Assembly: GCF_004016445.2 (NCBI RefSeq)
Contig: NZ_SADT02000003.1
Span: 62,001 to 126,000, forward strand
Reading direction: 5' to 3'
Length of the DNA stretch: 64,000 bases
Source: Mesorhizobium sp. M2E.F.Ca.ET.219.01.1.1
Lineage (GTDB): Bacteria; Pseudomonadota; Alphaproteobacteria; Rhizobiales; Rhizobiaceae
Both the position numbers and the translations under genes were made by a program. The notes under the pieces are model-generated. The model made no database searches and had not been told where the DNA came from. It saw nothing but the letters and a program-made list of their open reading frames with translations. Positions within the stretch are counted from its first letter, which is position 1, and each line of letters starts with the position of its first letter. This document shows, in pieces, positions 60,925-64,000 of this stretch.

Positions 60925-62874
60925 ATGCGCGAGAACCAATCCGACGTCTTCGATCTGTTTTCGGAGATCTATTCCAACGCGGCCCAGGAAGAGATCAGCC
61001 TCCAGCAATATCTGCTGGCATGCCGCGAGGACAAATCCATGTACGCCTCGGCGCCCGAACGCATGGTCGAGGCGATCGGCGAGCCGAATCTGGTCGATAC
61101 CAGCAAGGACGAGCGGCTCGGCCGCATTTTCTCCAACCGCACCATCAAGATCTATCCTTCTTTTTCCGACTTCTACGGAATGGAGGATACGATCGAGCGC
61201 ATCGCCGGATATTTCCGCTACGCCTCGCAAGGCCTCGAGGAGCGCAAGCAGATCCTCTATCTCTTAGGCCCGGTCGGCGGCGGCAAATCCTCGCTCGCCG
61301 AACGGCTGAAGAAGCTGATGGAGGAGCGGCCCATCTACACGCTCAAGGTCGGCAACCAGATCAGCCCGATCTTCGAATCGCCGCTCGGCCTCTTCCATCC
61401 CGACCGGATGGGCGATCTGCTGGAGGATAAATACGGCATAGCCCGCCGCCGCCTGAACGGACTGATCTCGCCCTGGGCAGCCAAACGCCTCGACGAACTG
61501 TCCGGAGACATCTCCAAATTCAGCGTCGTCAAGCTGATGCCGTCACGGCTGCGCCAGATCTCCATCGCCAAGACCGAGCCCGGCGACGAGAACAACCAGG
61601 ACGTCTCTGCCCTGGTCGGCAAGGTCGACATCAGGCAGTTGGAGCATTTCAGCCAGTCCGACCCGGACGCCTATTCCTACAGCGGCGGCCTCAACCGGAC
61701 CACGCAAGGCCTGCTCGAATTCGTCGAGATGTTCAAGGCGCCGATCAAGGTCCTGCATCCGTTGCTGACCGCGACCCAGGAAGGCAGCTACAACGGCACC
61801 GAGAATTTCGGCGCCTTCCCCTATCAGGGCATCGTCGTCGCCCATTCCAACGAATCGGAATGGCAGCAGTTCAAGAACAACAAGAACAATGAGGCCTTCC
61901 TCGACCGCATCCTCGTGGTCAAGGTTCCCTATTGCCTGCGCATCACCGAGGAGCGGCAAATCTACGAGAAGCTGCTGCGCGAAAGCGAGCTGGCGAACAG
62001 TCCTTGCGCGCCCGAGGTGCTGGACATCCTCAGCCGCTTCACCGTCTCGACCCGTCTTGCCGAGCACGAGAACTCGCCGCTCTACACCAAGATGCGCGCC
62101 TATGACGGCGAGAACCTCAAGGAGATCGACCCGAAGGCGAAGTCGGTCCAGGAATATCGCGATGCCGCCGGCGTCGACGAGGGCATGACCGGCGTCAGCA
62201 CGCGTTTCGCGTTCAAGATCCTGTCGCAGACCTTCAACTACGACACCAAGGAGGTGGCTGCCGATCCCGTGCACCTGATGTACATCCTCGAAGAGGCGAT
62301 CAAGCGCGAGCAATTCCCGAAGGAAACGGAGGCCGCCTATCTCGAGTTCATCAAGTCGGAACTCGCTAGCCGCTATGCCGAGTTCATCGGCCACGAGATC
62401 CAGAAGGCCTATCTGGAATCCTACAGCGAGTACGGCCAGAACCTCTTCGACCGCTACATCGCTTATGCCGATGCCTGGATCGAGGATCAGGACTACAAGG
62501 ACCCCGACACCGGCCAGATCCTCAACCGCGAGGTTCTGGAGAAGGAGTTGTCGCAGGTCGAAAAGCCGGCCGGCATCGCCAACCCCAAGGACTTCCGCAA
62601 CGAAGTGGTCAAATTCACCCTGCGCGCCCGGGCGCGCAACCATGGCCGCAATCCTTCCTGGACGAGTTATGAAAAGCTTCGCGAGGTTATCGAGAAGCGC
62701 ATGTTCGGCCAGGTCGAGGACCTGTTGCCGGTGATCAGCTTCGGCTCCAAGCAGGACAGCGTCACGGAGAAGCGGCACAATGAATTCGTGCAGCGCATGG
62801 TGGAGCGCGGCTATACCCAGCGGCAGGTGCGCCGATTGGTCGACTGGTACATGCGCGTGAACAAGGCGGGTTGA
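60925..62874 (+). CDS. prkA: PrkA/YeaG-family serine protein kinase
   Basis: 649-residue AAA+-type serine kinase. An N-terminal AAA-PrkA domain has Walker A GPVGGGKSS (115-123, K121); the C-terminal part is the PrkA kinase region ('FRNEVVKFTLRARARNHGRNPSWTSYEKLREVIEKRMF' in part). YeaG-type kinases act in sustained stress and nutrient starvation with the VWA partner YeaH encoded next. A stress-type promoter and leader hairpin lie upstream. Confidence 0.93.
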   Translation: MRENQSDVFDLFSEIYSNAAQEEISLQQYLLACREDKSMYASAPERMVEAIGEPNLVDTSKDERLGRIFSNRTIKIYPSFSDFYGMEDTIERIAGYFRYASQGLEERKQILYLLGPVGGGKSSLAERLKKLMEERPIYTLKVGNQISPIFESPLGLFHPDRMGDLLEDKYGIARRRLNGLISPWAAKRLDELSGDISKFSVVKLMPSRLRQISIAKTEPGDENNQDVSALVGKVDIRQLEHFSQSDPDAYSYSGGLNRTTQGLLEFVEMFKAPIKVLHPLLTATQEGSYNGTENFGAFPYQGIVVAHSNESEWQQFKNNKNNEAFLDRILVVKVPYCLRITEERQIYEKLLRESELANSPCAPEVLDILSRFTVSTRLAEHENSPLYTKMRAYDGENLKEIDPKAKSVQEYRDAAGVDEGMTGVSTRFAFKILSQTFNYDTKEVAADPVHLMYILEEAIKREQFPKETEAAYLEFIKSELASRYAEFIGHEIQKAYLESYSEYGQNLFDRYIAYADAWIEDQDYKDPDTGQILNREVLEKELSQVEKPAGIANPKDFRNEVVKFTLRARARNHGRNPSWTSYEKLREVIEKRMFGQVEDLLPVISFGSKQDSVTEKRHNEFVQRMVERGYTQRQVRRLVDWYMRVNKAG

Positions 62875-62893
62875 GGGACGCCCGAACGGTGCC

Positions 62894-64000
62894 ATGCCGA
62901 TCTTCATCGACCGCCGTCTGAACCCGAAAGACAAGAGCCTTGGCAATCGCCAGCGCTTCCTCAGGCGTGCCCGCGAGGATCTCAAGCGCAGCATCCGCGA
63001 CAAGGTCCGCACCGGCGGCATCGCCGATCTCGACCGCGAACACGCCGTGCCGATGCCGCGCAAGGGCACGGACGAACCGAGCTTCGGCGACGACAGGCAA
63101 AGCGGCCGGCGCCAGCACGTCCTGCCCGGCAACAAGACTTTCAGCCCTGGCGATCTTATCGACAAGCCTGGCGGCGGCGGCGGTTACGGATCGGCTCCGG
63201 GGACCACGGAATCCGAAGACGACTTCCGCTTCGTGCTGTCGCGCGAGGAAGTGCTCGACCTTTTCTTCGAGGACCTCGAACTGCCGGATCTGGTCAAGCT
63301 CAACCTCAAGCAGATACTGAGCTTCAAGCCGAGGCGGGCAGGCTTCGCTGCAAGCGGAGCGCCGACCAACATCAATGTCGGACGCACGATGCGCAACAGC
63401 CACGGGCGGCGCATCGCGCTGAGGCGTCCCAAGCAGGCAGAGGTGGACGAAATCGCCCGGCAGATCGCCGAGTTGGAAGCGAAGCAGGCAAGCGCCGCTG
63501 TGCGCGAACGCATCACGGCACTGCGCGAAGAGCTTGAGCGGATCGAGCGTCGACGCAGGCGGATTGCCTATGTCGATCCGGTCGACATCCGTTTCAACCG
63601 CTTCGATCCCCAGCCCGTGCCCAATGCGAACGCGGTCATGTTCTGCCTGATGGATGTCTCGGGTTCGATGGGAGAGCGCGAGAAGGATCTGGCCAAACGC
63701 TTCTTCGTGCTGCTGCATCTCTTCCTGACGCGCCGCTATGAACGCATCGAGGTCGTCTTCATTCGCCACACCCACCAGGCCAAGGAGGTGGACGAGCAGA
63801 CATTCTTCTATCACACCGAAAGTGGTGGCACGGTCGTCTCCACCGCGCTCGAGGAAATGCATCGCATCATCCAGGAACGCTATCCGGCCGCCGAATGGAA
63901 CATCTACGCCGCCCAGGCCTCCGACGGTGACAACTTCGCCACCGACTCCGAGCGCTGCATAGAACTGCTTGACCGTAAGCTCATGCGGCTTTGCCAGTAT
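62894..64000 (+). CDS. yeaH: YeaH/YhbH-family DUF444 protein (truncated by window end)
   Basis: At least 369 residues, continuing past the window. Begins 'MPIFIDRRLNPKDKSLGNRQRFLRRA', the YeaH signature (first part shown); a glycine-rich linker precedes the VWA domain with metal site D254-V-S256-G-S258 ('LMDVSGSMGE'), 'RYERIEVVFIRHT' and 'ESGGTVVS'. Partner of PrkA, 19 bases downstream of it. A SpoVR gene is the usual next neighbour and may lie just beyond the window. Confidence 0.92.
   Translation, partial: MPIFIDRRLNPKDKSLGNRQRFLRRAREDLKRSIRDKVRTGGIADLDREHAVPMPRKGTDEPSFGDDRQSGRRQHVLPGNKTFSPGDLIDKPGGGGGYGSAPGTTESEDDFRFVLSREEVLDLFFEDLELPDLVKLNLKQILSFKPRRAGFAASGAPTNINVGRTMRNSHGRRIALRRPKQAEVDEIARQIAELEAKQASAAVRERITALREELERIERRRRRIAYVDPVDIRFNRFDPQPVPNANAVMFCLMDVSGSMGEREKDLAKRFFVLLHLFLTRRYERIEVVFIRHTHQAKEVDEQTFFYHTESGGTVVSTALEEMHRIIQERYPAAEWNIYAAQASDGDNFATDSERCIELLDRKLMRLCQY

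Noticed and set aside
61543..63165. 540-codon minus-strand frame opposite prkA
   Set aside because: Antisense shadow; prkA has clear AAA+ and kinase features.

Overview
The window reads as chromosomal DNA of an alphaproteobacterium of the order Rhizobiales, most likely Mesorhizobium or a close Phyllobacteriaceae relative. The grounds are high-GC coding sequence, gene orders I associate with rhizobia (tlpA/argH/lptM/lysA, ftsE-ftsX-ydcF, metX-metW opposite hisC-tyrC, J-domain gene-cobS-cobT), a SAM-II riboswitch before metX, aerobic-type cobaltochelatase genes and several small palindromic intergenic repeat families. I saw no rRNA, tRNA, insertion sequence, phage gene or CRISPR array, and no gene-free gap above about 300 bases.

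Layout. 1-1.9 kb: an acetyltransferase and a cytochrome P450, overlapping by four bases, at the edge of what may be an accessory segment. 2-5.9 kb: a ferric-iron ABC importer (fbpABC type) behind a candidate iron operator. 5.9-12.4 kb: a glycerol-3-phosphate/glycerophosphodiester uptake operon (ugpBAEC) with a metallophosphodiesterase at its end and an endonuclease/exonuclease/phosphatase-fold gene diverging from it. 12.6-15.1 kb: a membrane MHYT-GGDEF-EAL cyclic-di-GMP protein. 15.1-22.6 kb: tlpA divergent from argH, then lptM, lysA, a threonine/serine dehydratase and a large TIGR02302/DUF4175 membrane protein. 22.6-31.7 kb: LysR regulators, a DMT transporter, a single-domain response regulator, hpt, ftsEX, ydcF and plsC. 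31.8-41.6 kb: LysE exporter, aldo/keto reductase, ChaC-like cyclotransferase, DUF2125, PfkB kinase, tyrC-hisC, riboswitch-controlled metX-metW and a family 2 glycosyltransferase. 41.7-51.4 kb: a DUF1194 VWA protein, an SbmA/YddA-like ABC protein with a degenerate ATPase domain, a methyltransferase, gloB, a DUF985 cupin, a YhhN protein, a YddG-like exporter, DUF3108, rpmB, a queuosine-precursor transporter and a spermidine-synthase-like protein. 51.4-54.3 kb: a GT-C-type membrane protein and a 2-oxoglutarate-oxygenase-like protein. 54.3-64 kb: a phytase-like esterase, cobT, an unusual small lipoprotein gene, cobS, a J-domain protein, bolA, an alpha/beta hydrolase, prkA and the start of yeaH, which runs off the end of the window.

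Most genes are housekeeping and work in recognisable sets: iron import, glycerophosphodiester scavenging, lysine, arginine, methionine, tyrosine and histidine synthesis, cell division (FtsEX), cobalt insertion for cobalamin, and a PrkA-YeaH stress module. The less ordinary content lies between genes. A hairpin element occurs four times, each time between convergent genes, with compensatory stem changes; in three copies it supplies the stop codon of the minus-strand gene. A palindrome array forms the stop of one gene and the start of the next. Regulatory candidates include a preQ1-I-like fold reaching the yhhQ start codon, a CtrA-type box before ftsE, an EcfG-type promoter before prkA and an iron operator before fbpA. 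A lower-GC lipoprotein gene sits inside the cobS-cobT pair.
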